Below are positions 54,969 through 64,000 of a DNA stretch of 64,000 bases, in pieces. Source of the DNA: Fictibacillus phosphorivorans (lineage in GTDB: Bacteria; Bacillota; Bacilli; Bacillales; Fictibacillaceae). Each line of letters starts with the position of its first letter. The first letter of the stretch is position 1. The notes beneath the pieces were generated by a model that saw only the letters and a program-made list of their open reading frames with translations, was not told the origin of the DNA and did no database searches. The stretch is taken from assembly GCF_007673525.1 (NCBI RefSeq), contig NZ_VDZU01000001.1, forward strand, positions 2,365,957 through 2,429,956, given 5' to 3'. Both the position numbers and the translations under genes were made by a program.

Positions 54969-56054
54969 TCACCTCGTCTCTTCTTTACGTTCCTTCGCAC
55001 GCAGCTGACCGCATGCAGCATCAATATCATGACCTTGTTCTCTTCTGATGGTGGCATTAATGCCTCTTGAGGTTAACGTCTCTAAGAACTTAAAAATTTG
55101 TGTTTTTGGTGTTCGGACATAGTCTCTTTCTGGTACATAGTTTACAGGAATAAGGTTTACGTGACACTTAATATCTTTGATCAGATCTGCTAACTCATTC
55201 GCGTGTTCTACAGAATCGTTAACTTTACCGAACAGACCGTATTCAAACGTCACACGTCGTCCCGTCTTTTTAATGTAATAACGAATAGAATCCATCAATT
55301 CATTTAACGGATACATTCTGTTTACCGGCATCAATCGGCTTCTCGTCTCCGTGTTCGGCGCATGCAAAGAAATCGCGAAATTAATCTGCATTCCTTCGTC
55401 GGCGAACTTGTAGATGTATGGTACAACACCACTTGTTGAGATCGTAATGTGTCGGGCTCCGATATTAAGGCCTTGATCGTGGTTGATAATCTTTAGGAAC
55501 GACATGAGTCCTTCATAGTTATCAAAAGGCTCACCGATCCCCATAACAACTACTGAACTTACTCTTTCTTCTGTTTCATCAAGTGCGCGCTGAACTTGAA
55601 GAACTTGAGCTACGATCTCACCAGCTAGTAGATTACGTTTCAGTCCACCTAATGTAGAAGCACAGAACGTACAGCCTAAACGACAACCTACTTGAGTTGT
55701 TACACAAATACTATTTCCATATTCATGTCTCATAAGAACCGTTTCAATCGAATAACCGTCTTGAAGCTCGAATAAAAATTTAATCGTGCCATCAGAAGAT
55801 TCCTGACGCACAACTTCTTTTAATGGTTTGATATAAAAATCTTTCTCCAGCTTCTCACGAAGACCTAATGGGAGGTTCGTCATCTCCTCAAAAGAAGACA
55901 CACGTTTTTTATACAGCCATTCAAAGATTTGTTTTCCTCTGAACTTTGGTTCTCTTATATCAGTAAGCCACGCTTCTAACTCATGAAGTTCTAAAGAAAA
56001 GATAGAAGGTTTGATATTTGGTTTTGTTTGTTTCTCTGTTAAAGGTTTAAGCAT
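54969..56054 (-). CDS. rlmN: 23S rRNA/tRNA (adenine-C2)-methyltransferase RlmN
   Basis: RlmN methylates A2503 in 23S rRNA and A37 in tRNA by radical SAM chemistry. From ATG 56054 it has 361 aa. The cluster-binding CxxxCxxC is CRLGCTFC, with Cys124, 128 and 131. Other blocks are the SAM motif [20 protein letters not shown] and the conserved Cys near the C-terminus in [10 protein letters not shown]. The ATG is inside the rsmB end, after AGGTGG; two GTGs four and three codons upstream are less likely. Confidence 0.97.
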   Translation of the reverse strand: MLKPLTEKQTKPNIKPSIFSLELHELEAWLTDIREPKFRGKQIFEWLYKKRVSSFEEMTNLPLGLREKLEKDFYIKPLKEVVRQESSDGTIKFLFELQDGYSIETVLMRHEYGNSICVTTQVGCRLGCTFCASTLGGLKRNLLAGEIVAQVLQVQRALDETEERVSSVVVMGIGEPFDNYEGLMSFLKIINHDQGLNIGARHITISTSGVVPYIYKFADEGMQINFAISLHAPNTETRSRLMPVNRMYPLNELMDSIRYYIKKTGRRVTFEYGLFGKVNDSVEHANELADLIKDIKCHVNLIPVNYVPERDYVRTPKTQIFKFLETLTSRGINATIRREQGHDIDAACGQLRAKERKEETR

Positions 56055-57420
56055 GTTTCTCACCACCTGTTGTCTTTTTTCTGTATGCTGCTATATAGAA
56101 TCCGTCACTATTAAAATAATGAGGCATGATCTGAATATCTGACCTACCATCTATTATATAGGATTTTATGTTATTCGGCATTTTTTCCGCAAATTGGGAA
56201 TCCCACTCAAAATCTGGATGGTTTGTTAAGAACCAATCTGCAACGTTATCGTTTTCTTCTTTATCAACTGTACACGTGCTGTACACGAGCAGTCCGCCAT
56301 CCTTGACCATATCTGAAGCAGCATGCAAGATATCTCTTTGAATGTTCGTCAATCTCGTCACATCTTCTTCTGATTTTGACCATTTGAGATCAGGCTTTTT
56401 ACGAATAACACCGAAACCGCTGCAAGGCGCATCTACAAGAACTCTATCAAATGTTCCTGATTCAAACTGATCAGATACTTTTCGTGCATCTAACACGGAT
56501 GCTTCAATATTTTCAAGTCCAAGACGTTCTGCTTGTCTTTTGATCAAGTCAATCTTATGAGCATGAAGGTCTAGGGAAACAACCTTTCCTTCTCCTTGCA
56601 TCAGTTCTGCCATATGTGTTGACTTTCCACCAGGTGCAGCGCAAGTATCAAGAATCGTTTCTCCAGGAACAGGATCAACGGCCCGTGCCACTAACATTGA
56701 ACTTTCGTCTTGGATCGTTACGAGACCTTGTTTATATACATCAGTTGCTGGAAGATAGCCTTCCTTAACGATGATACCTTCAGGAGACAATTCTCCTTCT
56801 TCTGCTACAATTCCTTCTTCTAAGAGAAGCTCCAAAACGTCTTTTCTATTGCTTTTCTTCGTGTTTACTCTTGCAGTCACGGGAGAAGCTAGTAAGTTAG
56901 ATTGTGCCATCTTCTCCGCATCTTCTTGTCCGAACTGATCTCTCCAGCGATCAAACAACCATTGAGGCATACTGTAAGAAAGAGCTTCTTTTTCAGCACC
57001 TTCTGAAGCTTTCTTATCCATGGCTTCTGTTCCTTCTCGCTGAAGTTTACGTAAAATTCCGTTTACGAGACCGGCTAGCCCTTGGTTTCCGCGTTCTTTC
57101 GTTATCTCTACAGCCTCATGAATAATCGCATGATCAGGAACTCTATCTAAATATAACATCTGAAAAATAGATAGTCTTAGTAGAGAAAGAACCCAACGGT
57201 CTTTTTTCTTTATCGGTTTGTTCAACAATTGATCCATATAAAAATCAATCGTGTTTTTTCGTTGTATCGTTCCGTACACGATATTTGTCAGTAGTGCTTT
57301 ATCTACACTCTTCATGTTCGAGTTCTGCAATGTTTGATTCAATTGTAAATTGCTATAAGCCTGGTTCTGTTCTATTTTAAGTAAAACGTCCAGGGCGATC
57401 GCCCTAATGTTGTTATCCAA
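56047..57420 (-). CDS. rsmB: 16S rRNA (cytosine-967-C5)-methyltransferase RsmB
   Basis: RsmB methylates C967 of 16S rRNA. The 457-aa protein has an N-terminal NusB-like domain ([20 protein letters not shown]) and a C-terminal SAM domain with [37 protein letters not shown] and the catalytic Cys in [12 protein letters not shown]. It starts 2 nt after the fmt stop and overlaps rlmN by 8 nt. Confidence 0.97.
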   Translation of the reverse strand: MDNNIRAIALDVLLKIEQNQAYSNLQLNQTLQNSNMKSVDKALLTNIVYGTIQRKNTIDFYMDQLLNKPIKKKDRWVLSLLRLSIFQMLYLDRVPDHAIIHEAVEITKERGNQGLAGLVNGILRKLQREGTEAMDKKASEGAEKEALSYSMPQWLFDRWRDQFGQEDAEKMAQSNLLASPVTARVNTKKSNRKDVLELLLEEGIVAEEGELSPEGIIVKEGYLPATDVYKQGLVTIQDESSMLVARAVDPVPGETILDTCAAPGGKSTHMAELMQGEGKVVSLDLHAHKIDLIKRQAERLGLENIEASVLDARKVSDQFESGTFDRVLVDAPCSGFGVIRKKPDLKWSKSEEDVTRLTNIQRDILHAASDMVKDGGLLVYSTCTVDKEENDNVADWFLTNHPDFEWDSQFAEKMPNNIKSYIIDGRSDIQIMPHYFNSDGFYIAAYRKKTTGGEKHA

Positions 57421-57422
57421 CT

Positions 57423-58352
57423 CTACTCACCTAATCTCAAGCCTTTTGAAATGCTTGCTCCTTTAAGATAATCACTTGCTAACATTCTCTTTTTTCCAGA
57501 AAGCTGCAAGTCTGTAATGATAATGCTTGTTTTGTTTCCTGTTGCGACCTGAAGACCTTTTTCGTGAACACCGATTACAGTCCCAGGATCACAATCAGTA
57601 CTTGTTTCTTTCTTTTCACCCCACCATACTTTAAGCGGCTGTCCGTTCAAATACGTATAAGCAACCGGCCATGGGTGTAGCCCACGAATGTGGTTATAAA
57701 TGTCTTCACCAGACATTGTCCAATCGATCTTTTCTTGATCACGAGTGATGTTCCAAGCAAATGAAACTTCTTCATCTACCTGTGGCACAGGGTCTAGTTT
57801 TCCAGCAACAAGTTGAGGAATGGTTTCAGACAATAACTTTGCGCCTGCTGCACTCAACTTATCGTGCATCGAACCAACGTGATCATTTTCTTCGATTTCA
57901 ACTTCAACTTGGGTAAGTATATCACCTGCATCTAATTTTTCAACCATATACATGATCGTGATCCCCGTCTTAGTGTTTCCGTCCATGATACTTTTGTGGA
58001 TCGGAGCACCTCCGCGATACTTTGGAAGCAATGATGCATGAACATTGATACATCCATGTTGAGGTGTTTCAAGAATCGCTTTTGGTAAAATCTGTCCATA
58101 TGCTGCTGTGACGATTAAGTCTGGTTGAAGAGCGATGATGTCTTCATAGTCTTCTCGCAGTTTAATAGGCTGATACACAGAAATTCCATGTTTTAAAGCT
58201 TCCTCTTTAACAGGAGTCTGCTTGATTTCTTTTTTTCTGCCGACTGGCTTGTCAGGCTGTGTGACAACACCAACGACATTGTAGCCATCTTCAACGAGCT
58301 GACGAAGAACAGGTACGGAAAAATCAGGTGTTCCCATAAATAATACTTTCAT
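57423..58352 (-). CDS. fmt: Methionyl-tRNA formyltransferase Fmt
   Basis: Fmt formylates initiator Met-tRNA using 10-formyl-THF. The 309-aa protein has [39 protein letters not shown], the catalytic Asp in [11 protein letters not shown], and the C-terminal OB-like domain ending in [12 protein letters not shown]. It lies 2 nt after def, matching the functional pair of formylation and deformylation. Confidence 0.98.
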   Translation of the reverse strand: MKVLFMGTPDFSVPVLRQLVEDGYNVVGVVTQPDKPVGRKKEIKQTPVKEEALKHGISVYQPIKLREDYEDIIALQPDLIVTAAYGQILPKAILETPQHGCINVHASLLPKYRGGAPIHKSIMDGNTKTGITIMYMVEKLDAGDILTQVEVEIEENDHVGSMHDKLSAAGAKLLSETIPQLVAGKLDPVPQVDEEVSFAWNITRDQEKIDWTMSGEDIYNHIRGLHPWPVAYTYLNGQPLKVWWGEKKETSTDCDPGTVIGVHEKGLQVATGNKTSIIITDLQLSGKKRMLASDYLKGASISKGLRLGE

Positions 58353-58354
58353 GT

Positions 58355-58828
58355 TTATCCCTCCAGTTCTTCCGTCTCGTAATATTCGATTACTTTTGAT
58401 GTAAACAAGATTCCATGCAGGTGATCGATTTCATGTTGGATGGCACGAGCAAGAAAATCACTTGCTTTTAATGTAAACTCTTTTCCGTTTACATCGTAAG
58501 CTGTAACGGTAACTTCAAAAGGTCGTTCGACTTCACCAAATAATCCTGGGAAACTTAAACAGCCTTCAGGGCCACTCTGGCTGCCAGAAGCTTTTTTAAT
58601 AACTGGGTTTATTAGAACAAGCTGACCCGTTTCGTCTCCAATATCTACAACTGCGATCTGTTCTGCAATTCCGATCTGTGGTGCAGCGAGTCCAACTCCT
58701 TCTGCCTCATACATCGTCTCAAACATATCTTCAACTAACTTCTTTAACTTTTTATCGAATGTTTTTACTGGTTCACATTCTGTCTCTAACACTGGATGTG
58801 GATGTTCTACAATTTTAAGAATGGTCAT
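58355..58828 (-). CDS. def: Peptide deformylase
   Basis: Def removes the N-formyl group from new proteins. The 157-aa protein has all three metalloenzyme motifs: [18 protein letters not shown] with Cys90, and QHEIDHLHG with His132, Glu133 and His136. The C-terminus is the type-1 form. It begins 19 nt after priA and is coupled to fmt. Confidence 0.98.
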   Translation of the reverse strand: MTILKIVEHPHPVLETECEPVKTFDKKLKKLVEDMFETMYEAEGVGLAAPQIGIAEQIAVVDIGDETGQLVLINPVIKKASGSQSGPEGCLSFPGLFGEVERPFEVTVTAYDVNGKEFTLKASDFLARAIQHEIDHLHGILFTSKVIEYYETEELEG

Positions 58829-58847
58829 TTTGTATCTCCTTAACTAG

Positions 58848-61256
58848 CTACATAAGTGTTTGGGCGTTTAAATCACCCGTTATCTGAAGATCTTTGATCT
58901 CTTTATCTTTTTGAAAATGAGCAATAATCTCTTCAAACCAGGTTCTTAGCTCTGGCTCATTTTTGTATTTTATCATGACCTGATAGCGATATCTATCCTT
59001 CACGCGTGCAATGGGTGAAGTTACAGGTCCAAGAAGCAGACTCTCCGGTGATAACCTCTTTGATAGGTAGGTTGCTGCTTTCTCGCTCGCTTCAACCACT
59101 TGCATGAGGTCTAGATGACTGAACGTTAACAAACCTAAATAATAAAAGGGTGGATACTGATGAAGTTTCCGCGTTTGCATCTCTTGATTATAAAAGGTGT
59201 GAAAATCGTGCTTGGCTGCTAATTGAATGCTGTAATGCTGAGTATCATATCCTTGTACAATAACCTTTCCCTCAAGTTCGTGTCTGCCTGCACGGCCACT
59301 CACTTGTGTGAGAAGCTGGAAGGTTTTTTCGGAAGCTCTAAAGTCTGGAAGATGAAGCATCGTATCTGCAGCCAAAACGCCTACTAATGTTACTTTTGGA
59401 AAATCCAGCCCTTTTGCGATCATCTGTGTACCGAGCAGGATGTCAGCTTCACCATTTTCAAAGGCCGTTAACAACTTCTCATGACTGCCTTTCTTTGAAG
59501 TCGTATCAACATCCATCCGAATCACGCGTGCTTCAGGAAGTACTTTTGCAAGTTCTTCTTCAACTTTCTGTGTTCCTGTTCCAAAAAAACGGATATGTTC
59601 GGAAGTACAACTAGGGCAAACAGAAGGTGTACTCTCTTTATAACCGCAATAATGGCATTTTAATTCACCAAAACGTTTATGGTAGGTTAAAGAAATGTCA
59701 CAGTGAGGACATTGTGCTACATAGCCACAATCTCTGCAAAGAATAAAAGAAGCATAGCCTCTTCTGTTCAAGAACAATACCGACTGTTCTCCTTTTTGAA
59801 GTCCGTTCTTCAGCTTGTCCATCAGAGCAAGAGAAAACATAGAGCGGTTCCCGTTCTTCAGTTCCTCTCTCATATCTACTATGGTGACTTCTGGCATCGG
59901 ATTAGCATGTACGCGGTTAGCTAGCTCCGCTAATTGATACCTTCCTTTTTGAGCTCTTGCATATGTTTCAAGTGCCGGTGTTGCACTTCCAAGGACGATT
60001 GGACACGAATGATAGTTTCCTCTCCATATCGCCACATCTCGTGCGTGATAGCGCGGGTGATCTTCTTGTTTATAGCTTGTTTCGTGCTCTTCATCGATGA
60101 TGACGATTCCTAAGTTTTGAAACGGAGCAAAGATCGCGGATCGCGCTCCAACAACGACGGAAACTTCTTTTCTAAGAATCTTTCGCCATTCATCATATTT
60201 TTCTCCAATTGATAATCCACTATGAAGAACCGCAACTGCACTACCGAAACGACCTTTAAAGCGGTTTACCATCTGCGGTGTTAAAGAGATCTCAGGTACG
60301 AGTACGATAGCTTCTTTTCCTTTATCCAGTACATTTTGGATGGACTGCAGATAGATCTCTGTTTTCCCACTTCCTGTTACACCATGGAGAAGGACCGTTT
60401 TATGTTCATTGTTCTCGATAGCTTGAAGAATCGGTTTAATCGCATTTCCTTGGTTTTCAGTTAATGCAAGAGGCTGTGTTCGTTTCATAGTACGGCCTTG
60501 AAACGGGTCACGATAGACCTCTTTTTCTTCTATAGAAAGAATTCCTTTTTTCGATAGTGTTTGTGATGTTGAGAGAGTAGCTCCTGTTTCATTTAAAATC
60601 TCCTGCAGAGGGTACTCTCCATCAGGCCGATGTAAGAGTTCTAAAAGGATCGCCTTTTGCTTTTCAGCATTTTTATTCAGCTTTTGAACCTGTTCTTCAG
60701 TTATAGCCCGGTCTCTTATAGAAACGAATTTTTGCTTCTTTTTATTCGCTTTATTTTTAACTTTATAAACAACTTCAAAAATTCCTTCTTTCGCTAACGA
60801 CTGCAAAAGTGGTAACAGATCAGGATTTGATTTTGTCACATCACTAACGTGAATCTCGTTGTTGACTGAAAGAAGGGGACGTATCGAATCAGGAAGTTTA
60901 TCAGATTTTATCACTTGAAATGACTTTTCATAAGTGGCTTTCATCGCAGCTGGCAACATAGCTTGATAAGCCGTAATGTAAAAACTAAGTGTATTCTCAG
61001 CCAGCCAACTTCCTAACTCGATCAGTTCGGACGTTAACACAGGTAACGGGTCCAGAATCTCCGTAATGTTTTTCATTCCTTTTACCGTAGATGCTGATTT
61101 CACCTCTAAGATAAAACCTTGAAGCTTTCTCGGTCCAAAAGGGACGATCACACGCATTCCCGGTTCTGCCCACTTTTCCCAAGCAGCTGGAATTTTATAG
61201 TCAAAGGTTTTGTTTACACTTCCAGAAGGTATGTCAACTACGACTGCCGCGATCAT
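58848..61256 (-). CDS. priA: Primosomal replication protein PriA
   Basis: PriA restarts replication forks away from the origin. The 802-aa protein has an N-terminal 3'-end-binding domain (VVVDIPSGSVNKTFDYKIP), the helicase core with LLHGVTGSGKTEIYLQSI, IVIIDEEHETSYKQEDHPRY and GRAGR. A cysteine-rich zinc module (CRDCGYVAQCPHCDISLTYH, then CHYCGY and CPSC) follows. Its ATG overlaps the coaBC stop by 4 nt. Confidence 0.98.
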   Translation of the reverse strand: MIAAVVVDIPSGSVNKTFDYKIPAAWEKWAEPGMRVIVPFGPRKLQGFILEVKSASTVKGMKNITEILDPLPVLTSELIELGSWLAENTLSFYITAYQAMLPAAMKATYEKSFQVIKSDKLPDSIRPLLSVNNEIHVSDVTKSNPDLLPLLQSLAKEGIFEVVYKVKNKANKKKQKFVSIRDRAITEEQVQKLNKNAEKQKAILLELLHRPDGEYPLQEILNETGATLSTSQTLSKKGILSIEEKEVYRDPFQGRTMKRTQPLALTENQGNAIKPILQAIENNEHKTVLLHGVTGSGKTEIYLQSIQNVLDKGKEAIVLVPEISLTPQMVNRFKGRFGSAVAVLHSGLSIGEKYDEWRKILRKEVSVVVGARSAIFAPFQNLGIVIIDEEHETSYKQEDHPRYHARDVAIWRGNYHSCPIVLGSATPALETYARAQKGRYQLAELANRVHANPMPEVTIVDMREELKNGNRSMFSLALMDKLKNGLQKGEQSVLFLNRRGYASFILCRDCGYVAQCPHCDISLTYHKRFGELKCHYCGYKESTPSVCPSCTSEHIRFFGTGTQKVEEELAKVLPEARVIRMDVDTTSKKGSHEKLLTAFENGEADILLGTQMIAKGLDFPKVTLVGVLAADTMLHLPDFRASEKTFQLLTQVSGRAGRHELEGKVIVQGYDTQHYSIQLAAKHDFHTFYNQEMQTRKLHQYPPFYYLGLLTFSHLDLMQVVEASEKAATYLSKRLSPESLLLGPVTSPIARVKDRYRYQVMIKYKNEPELRTWFEEIIAHFQKDKEIKDLQITGDLNAQTLM

Positions 61257-62458
61257 CTTTTCATCAATTCCATAACTTCTATTAATATTTCATGTGCTGC
61301 ATTTTCCTTTGACAGAATCGGCAGTACCTTCTTAGATCCATCCTTCTTAATCATTATGATCTCGTTCGTGTCGCTTCCAAAACCTGAGCCTTCTTTCGAC
61401 ACATCATTACCTACAACCATATCTAGATTTTTACGAATCATCTTATCTTTTGCATAGTTCTCAAGATTTTCTGTCTCTGCCGCAAATCCTACTAATACTT
61501 GATGCTCTTTTTTCTCGCCAAGGGACTGCAGGATATCGATCGTCTTTTTCATCTCGATCGTCCAAAGATCTTCTTTCTTCTTAAATTTCTTTGAATGAAC
61601 CGTGACGGGTGTATAATCTGCTACAGCAGCACATTTAATAACCACATCTTGTTCATGAAAACGAGACATTGTCGCTTCAAACATATCTTTAGTGGAAACT
61701 ATTCTTTCAATAGTAATGCCTTCGGGTTCTGGTAATGCGGTTGGACCTGTAACAAGGGTCACATCTGCACCTAGTTTTTTTGCAACTGATGCGATCGCAT
61801 ATCCCATCTTGCCTGAAGAGTGGTTTGTAAAGTAACGAACAGGATCCAATTCTTCTCTAGTTGGACCAGCTGTTACGAGTATTTTTTTCCCTGTTAACGG
61901 CTTATCTAAAGCCTTATCTTCATTAAAATAAGCATGAACAGATTCTATCAATTCTTCTGGTTCTGCAAGTCTTCCTTTACCTATCCATCCACATGCTAAG
62001 AGCCCTTCATTCGGTTCGATGAAACGCCATCCGAATGAAGCTAATGTTTCCATATTCTTTTTAACTGCAGGATGGTTAAACATGTTTACATTCATCGCAG
62101 GTGCGATCAAAACGTCAGCTTTTGTTGCGAGCAATGTTGTTGTGAGCATGTCATCTGCGATTCCGTTAGCTAGCTTTCCGATCGAGTTTGCTGTCGCTGG
62201 AGCGATCAGAACAAGATCTGCCCAGTCTGCAAGGTCGATGTGACTAACAACTGCAGGATCTTTTTCCTCAAACGTATCTGTATAAACTTCTTCTCTTGTC
62301 AGCGTTTGAAAGGTAAGTGGTGTGATGAACTTTTGTGCAGATTCGGTAAGGATCACTTTAACTTCGTATCCATTTTGAAATAATCTACTTGCGACTGTCG
62401 CCGCTTTATATGCAGCTATTCCGCCTGAAACAGCTAGCAATATTTTCTTCTTTTCCAT
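61253..62458 (-). CDS. coaBC: Phosphopantothenoylcysteine decarboxylase/synthetase CoaBC
   Basis: This bifunctional enzyme makes 4'-phosphopantetheine for coenzyme A. From ATG 62458 (GAAGGGG upstream) it has 401 aa. The N-terminal CoaC flavoprotein half shows VSGGIAAYKAATVASRL and LIAPAMNVNMFNHPAVKKN with the active-site Asn, plus LACGWIGKGRLAEP. The C-terminal CoaB half shows VTAGPTREELDPVRYFTN, SSGKMGYAIA and AAVADY. A 32-codon extension upstream crosses the rpoZ terminator and is rejected. Confidence 0.97.
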   Translation of the reverse strand: MEKKKILLAVSGGIAAYKAATVASRLFQNGYEVKVILTESAQKFITPLTFQTLTREEVYTDTFEEKDPAVVSHIDLADWADLVLIAPATANSIGKLANGIADDMLTTTLLATKADVLIAPAMNVNMFNHPAVKKNMETLASFGWRFIEPNEGLLACGWIGKGRLAEPEELIESVHAYFNEDKALDKPLTGKKILVTAGPTREELDPVRYFTNHSSGKMGYAIASVAKKLGADVTLVTGPTALPEPEGITIERIVSTKDMFEATMSRFHEQDVVIKCAAVADYTPVTVHSKKFKKKEDLWTIEMKKTIDILQSLGEKKEHQVLVGFAAETENLENYAKDKMIRKNLDMVVGNDVSKEGSGFGSDTNEIIMIKKDGSKKVLPILSKENAAHEILIEVMELMKR

Positions 62459-62551
62459 ATTGAACCCCTTCCGCCGCTCATGACTTATACATGCTAACTC
62501 TATTTTACAGCATTTATATGTATTAAAAAATGTATTGAAATCTGTCGAGAA

Positions 62552-62590
62552 CAAAAAAATAACAACCTTTAGTCAAGGTTGTATATTTTT
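62552..62590 (-). terminator. Intrinsic terminator after rpoZ
   Basis: A stem ACAACCTT/AAGGTTGT (62562-62569 with 62575-62582), extended by A-T pairs, is followed by TTATTTTTTTG on the minus strand, 20 nt after the rpoZ stop. It separates remA-gmk-rpoZ from coaBC. Confidence 0.88.
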
Positions 62591-62602
62591 TCGCTTGTTC
62601 TA

Positions 62603-62809
62603 TTAATCTTCTGGTGTTTCTCCGACTTTCATCAATATACCGGATTGAATTTCTTCAAGTGCTTTACCGACAAACTTGTGTGATACAGGTTTTGCGATCT
62701 GTTGATTATCGTATTTTTGAATCTCTCTAGCACGCTTAGAACTAAGAGTAACTAATGAGTATTTTGAATCGATCTTTTCCATAAGAGAATCGATAGATGG
62801 ATATAGCAT
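62603..62809 (-). CDS. rpoZ: RNA polymerase omega subunit RpoZ
   Basis: Omega assists folding and assembly of the beta' subunit. The 68-aa protein has [20 protein letters not shown] and [19 protein letters not shown], the family core. Its ATG shares one base with the gmk stop (TAATG). Confidence 0.97.
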   Translation of the reverse strand: MLYPSIDSLMEKIDSKYSLVTLSSKRAREIQKYDNQQIAKPVSHKFVGKALEEIQSGILMKVGETPED

Positions 62810-63426
62810 TATTTGTCATCTCCTAAAATTTTTTCGTATTTTGGACGAACTCGGTCTACTCGGCAATGCTCCGTGGTAATGATTGCTTTGATTCGATTGC
62901 AAGCAGCATCGATCTCATCATTCACTACAGAATAATCATAGTGTCTCATGAGTTCGATTTCTTCCTTAGCTACAAACATGCGGTTGTTGATCAAATCTTC
63001 TGTCTCAGTACCGCGTCCAACAATACGACTTCTTAACTCATCCAGACTAGGCGGTGTTAAAAAGATGAACACACCTTCTGGAAAAATATTTTTAACTTGA
63101 AGTGCACCTTGTACCTCGATTTCTAAGATAACGTCTTTACCTTCATCAAGCGTACTATTCACATATTCAATCGGTGTTCCATAATAGTTGCCAACATATT
63201 CTGCCCACTCGAGCAGCTGTTTATTTTCAATCATATCAAGGAACTCTTCTTTTGTTTTAAAGAAGTATTCTACCCCATGCCGTTCGCCTTCACGCGGCTT
63301 TCTAGTCGTTGCTGAAACGGAATATTGAATGTCCAGCTTTTGTTCACGAAGTGCTTTACACACCGTTCCTTTTCCAACACCCGACGGACCGGAAAGAACA
63401 AACAGAATGCCTCTTTCTTTTTCCAT
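62809..63426 (-). CDS. gmk: Guanylate kinase
   Basis: Gmk phosphorylates GMP to GDP. From ATG 63426 (GGAGG 5 nt upstream) it has 205 aa. The P-loop GPSGVGKGT is at residues 13-21, with the GMP-binding region [20 protein letters not shown] and the lid block [18 protein letters not shown] four codons earlier overlaps the ribosome-binding site. It lies 15 nt after remA. Confidence 0.97.
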   Translation of the reverse strand: MEKERGILFVLSGPSGVGKGTVCKALREQKLDIQYSVSATTRKPREGERHGVEYFFKTKEEFLDMIENKQLLEWAEYVGNYYGTPIEYVNSTLDEGKDVILEIEVQGALQVKNIFPEGVFIFLTPPSLDELRSRIVGRGTETEDLINNRMFVAKEEIELMRHYDYSVVNDEIDAACNRIKAIITTEHCRVDRVRPKYEKILGDDK

Positions 63427-63441
63427 AAAAACCTCCACAAC

Positions 63442-63699
63442 CTAACTTTCTTCTGAGCCCTCATCAACCGACATCAGTCTGTGAGCTACTGTTTCAGGCT
63501 GAACAGCTGACAAGATGACATGATCACTGTCAGTCACAACAACCGCTCTCGTTCTACGGCCATATGTAGCATCAATCAGCATGTTTTTTTCTCGTGCGAC
63601 CGTGATTAATCGTTTAATCGGTGCAGATTCAGGACTGACTACCGCAATAATTCGGTGAGCAGCAACAATATTTCCGTACCCAATATTAATTAATTTCAT
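63442..63699 (-). CDS. remA: Extracellular matrix/biofilm regulator RemA
   Basis: RemA (YlzA) is a small DNA-binding activator of matrix genes in B. subtilis. From ATG 63699 it has 85 aa: [20 protein letters not shown], then [44 protein letters not shown] two codons upstream is a less likely start. It heads the remA-gmk-rpoZ unit. Confidence 0.96.
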   Translation of the reverse strand: MKLINIGYGNIVAAHRIIAVVSPESAPIKRLITVAREKNMLIDATYGRRTRAVVVTDSDHVILSAVQPETVAHRLMSVDEGSEES

Positions 63700-63797
63700 C
63701 TTCAAACGCCCCTAACCTGCTACTATTCTAGCCAAATGGAATAACGGGTCATACGCTAATTGTACGATATTGTGAAAAACTGTACACATGTTCTTAT

Positions 63798-63826
63798 ATT
63801 TTAGCACATAAATCCTGAAATCTAAA
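63798..63826 (-). promoter_or_regulatory. Candidate promoter of remA-gmk-rpoZ
   Basis: On the minus strand TTTAGA (complement at 63821-63826) and an extended -10 TGCTAAAAT (hexamer 63798-63803) have a 17-bp spacer, about 90 nt before remA. A second weaker pair (TGTACA, 16 bp, TACAAT) lies nearer remA at about 63763-63790. Confidence 0.5.
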
Positions 63827-63920
63827 CTAATTTCCCTATTTTTAAGGAAATACCGTAAAAAAGTTGAAAGCTACATCTTCTAGCTTGTACAGCTTCGAAT
63901 GTTAGGCTATAGGCTAGAAT

Positions 63921-64000
63921 CGCTCATAAAAGTCTGGAATCGCTCATAAAAGTCTGGAATCGCTCATAAAAGTCTGGAATCGCTCATAAAAGTCTGGAAT
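63921..64000. repeat. Perfect 20-bp tandem array at the right edge
   Basis: Four identical 20-bp copies of CGCTCATAAAAGTCTGGAAT run from 63921 to the window end, preceded by a partial degenerate copy (AGGCTAGAAT). The array continues past the edge. The 20-bp period shifts the reading frame between copies, so it is not coding. Between remA and the array (63827-63920) nothing else is seen. Confidence 0.97.

Noticed and set aside
63921..64000. CRISPR array
   Set aside because: The copies are directly head to tail with no spacers, and no cas genes are present.

Overview
The window is a 64-kb stretch of conserved chromosomal backbone from an endospore-forming, flagellated member of the Bacillaceae. 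The proteins read as orthologues of Bacillus subtilis genes, in the same order as its remA to fliY interval but in reverse orientation. Spore genes (spoVM, an alpha/beta-type SASP-like gene), a complete gram-positive flagellar rod/switch/export set, CodY, FapR and RemA all support this. It is not B. subtilis itself: ylqD is missing, thiT and a TPP riboswitch sit upstream of thiN, and an extra DUF1128 gene lies between rnc and smc. A genus such as Fictibacillus is possible but is only a guess. No rRNA, tRNA, phage, insertion sequence, CRISPR or defence island is visible.

Nearly everything is on the minus strand, so transcription runs from high to low coordinates. In transcription order: remA-gmk-rpoZ and coaBC-priA-def-fmt-rsmB-rlmN-prpC-prkC-rsgA-rpe (63.7-50.6 kb; nucleotide and coenzyme A supply, replication restart, start of translation, rRNA modification, the PASTA kinase/phosphatase pair); a TPP-riboswitch-controlled thiT-thiN pair; spoVM; divergent rpmB (+) and asp23-fakA (-); sdaAB-sdaAA-recG; the FapR-regulated fapR-plsX-fabD-fabG-acpP lipid operon; rnc; a plus-strand DUF1128 gene; smc-ftsY; ylxM-ffh-rpsP-khpA; rimM-trmD-rplS; lepB-rbgA; rnhB-ylqG-ylqH-SASP; sucC-sucD; dprA-topA-trmFO-xerC-hslV-hslU-codY; and the fla/che operon flgB to fliY, cut by the left edge.

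The control signals fit these units. There are good sigma-A promoters before sucC, ylxM, smc, fapR, asp23 and flgB, strong intrinsic terminators after codY, sucD, the SASP gene, rplS, khpA, ftsY, acpP, fakA, rpmB, spoVM and rpoZ, a TPP riboswitch with its terminator, a FapR operator just downstream of the fapR -10, and a cre-like site upstream of sucC.

No clearly new multi-gene system is visible. The least explained features are in the intergenic DNA. Three separate non-coding tandem arrays have a period of 20-21 bp (32.6, 48.8 and 63.9 kb), a GC-rich structured repeat lies before rbgA, and unexplained hairpins lie in the fapR, spoVM and xerC leaders. The divergent SASP-like gene and the relocated DUF1128 gene are the two most interesting genes.
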